Source of the DNA: an uncultured Catenibacterium sp.
Lineage (GTDB): Bacteria; Bacillota_I; Bacilli_A; Erysipelotrichales; Coprobacillaceae
Direction: 5' to 3'
Assembly (NCBI RefSeq): GCF_900764565.1
Contig: NZ_CAAFOM010000042.1
Location: 1 to 5,713, forward strand
DNA: 5,713 bases
Below, one piece after another: positions 5,698 through 5,713 of the stretch. The notes under the pieces are model-generated. The model ran no database searches and was not told the origin of the DNA. It saw only the letters and a list, made by a program, of their open reading frames with translations. A program made the position numbers and the translations under genes. Position 1 is the first letter of the stretch, and each line of letters opens with the position of its first letter.

Positions 5698-5706
5698 ATT
5701 ATAACA
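5698..5706 (-). promoter_or_regulatory. Promoter of the NlpC/P60 gene, extended -10 (edge of window)
   Basis: The minus strand reads TGTTATAAT: an extended -10 dinucleotide followed by a perfect TATAAT (5703-5698). The predicted start is near 5691, giving a leader of about 25 nt. The -35, if any, lies beyond the right end of the window and cannot be judged. Confidence 0.7.
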
Positions 5707-5713
5707 CCATGAC

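Noticed and set aside
1..5713. Mobile element, phage, toxin-antitoxin, defence system or CRISPR
   Set aside because: All five genes are recognisable housekeeping or wall genes with uniform composition. I saw no transposase, integrase, direct-repeat array or target duplication.

Overview
The window is AT-rich, densely packed bacterial DNA with strong Shine-Dalgarno sites and short gaps. The proteins resemble those of low-GC Gram-positive bacteria (Bacillota): a bacterial RqcH with the Asp-Arg motif, a fused Nnr, and a secreted NlpC/P60 wall hydrolase with Ig-like repeats. The general style fits a gut Erysipelotrichia-type organism (for example the Coprobacillaceae), but that narrower placement is inference and cannot be proven from the sequence alone. 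No mobile element, CRISPR array, rRNA or tRNA is visible.

Layout: (1) positions 1-161, minus strand: the 5' end of guanylate kinase (gmk), cut by the window edge. (2) 162-252: a 91-bp divergent control region with back-to-back promoters for gmk and rqcH whose -35 hexamers occupy almost the same bases, plus an 18-bp imperfect inverted repeat. (3) 253-2651, plus strand: a two-gene operon, rqcH then pgeF, joined by a 4-nt ATGA overlap. (4) 2641-2688: one hairpin with a T-run on each side, serving as a bidirectional terminator between convergent pgeF and nnr. (5) 2686-4155, minus strand: nnr, the bifunctional NAD(P)HX repair enzyme. (6) 4181-4220: the terminator of the upstream gene immediately followed by an extended -10 promoter for nnr. 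(7) 4227-5666, minus strand: a secreted protein with a signal peptide, four Ig-like repeats and a C-terminal NlpC/P60 peptidase domain, with its own RBS and extended -10 element at the right edge. No stretch longer than about 100 bases lacks a gene.

How the genes fit together: three neighbours are error-correction enzymes. RqcH tags stalled nascent chains on 50S subunits with alanine. PgeF is linked to peptidoglycan precursor editing and purine nucleoside chemistry. Nnr repairs hydrated NAD(P)H. With gmk (GMP to GDP) and a wall hydrolase, this is core housekeeping content rather than an accessory island. I see no convincing undescribed system. The most interesting signals are regulatory: the shared -35 region of gmk/rqcH, a predicted rqcH leader of only about 10 nt, and very compact terminator and promoter packing. 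Two commonly assigned start codons also look wrong: rqcH should start at 253 rather than 193, and nnr at 4155 rather than 4164.
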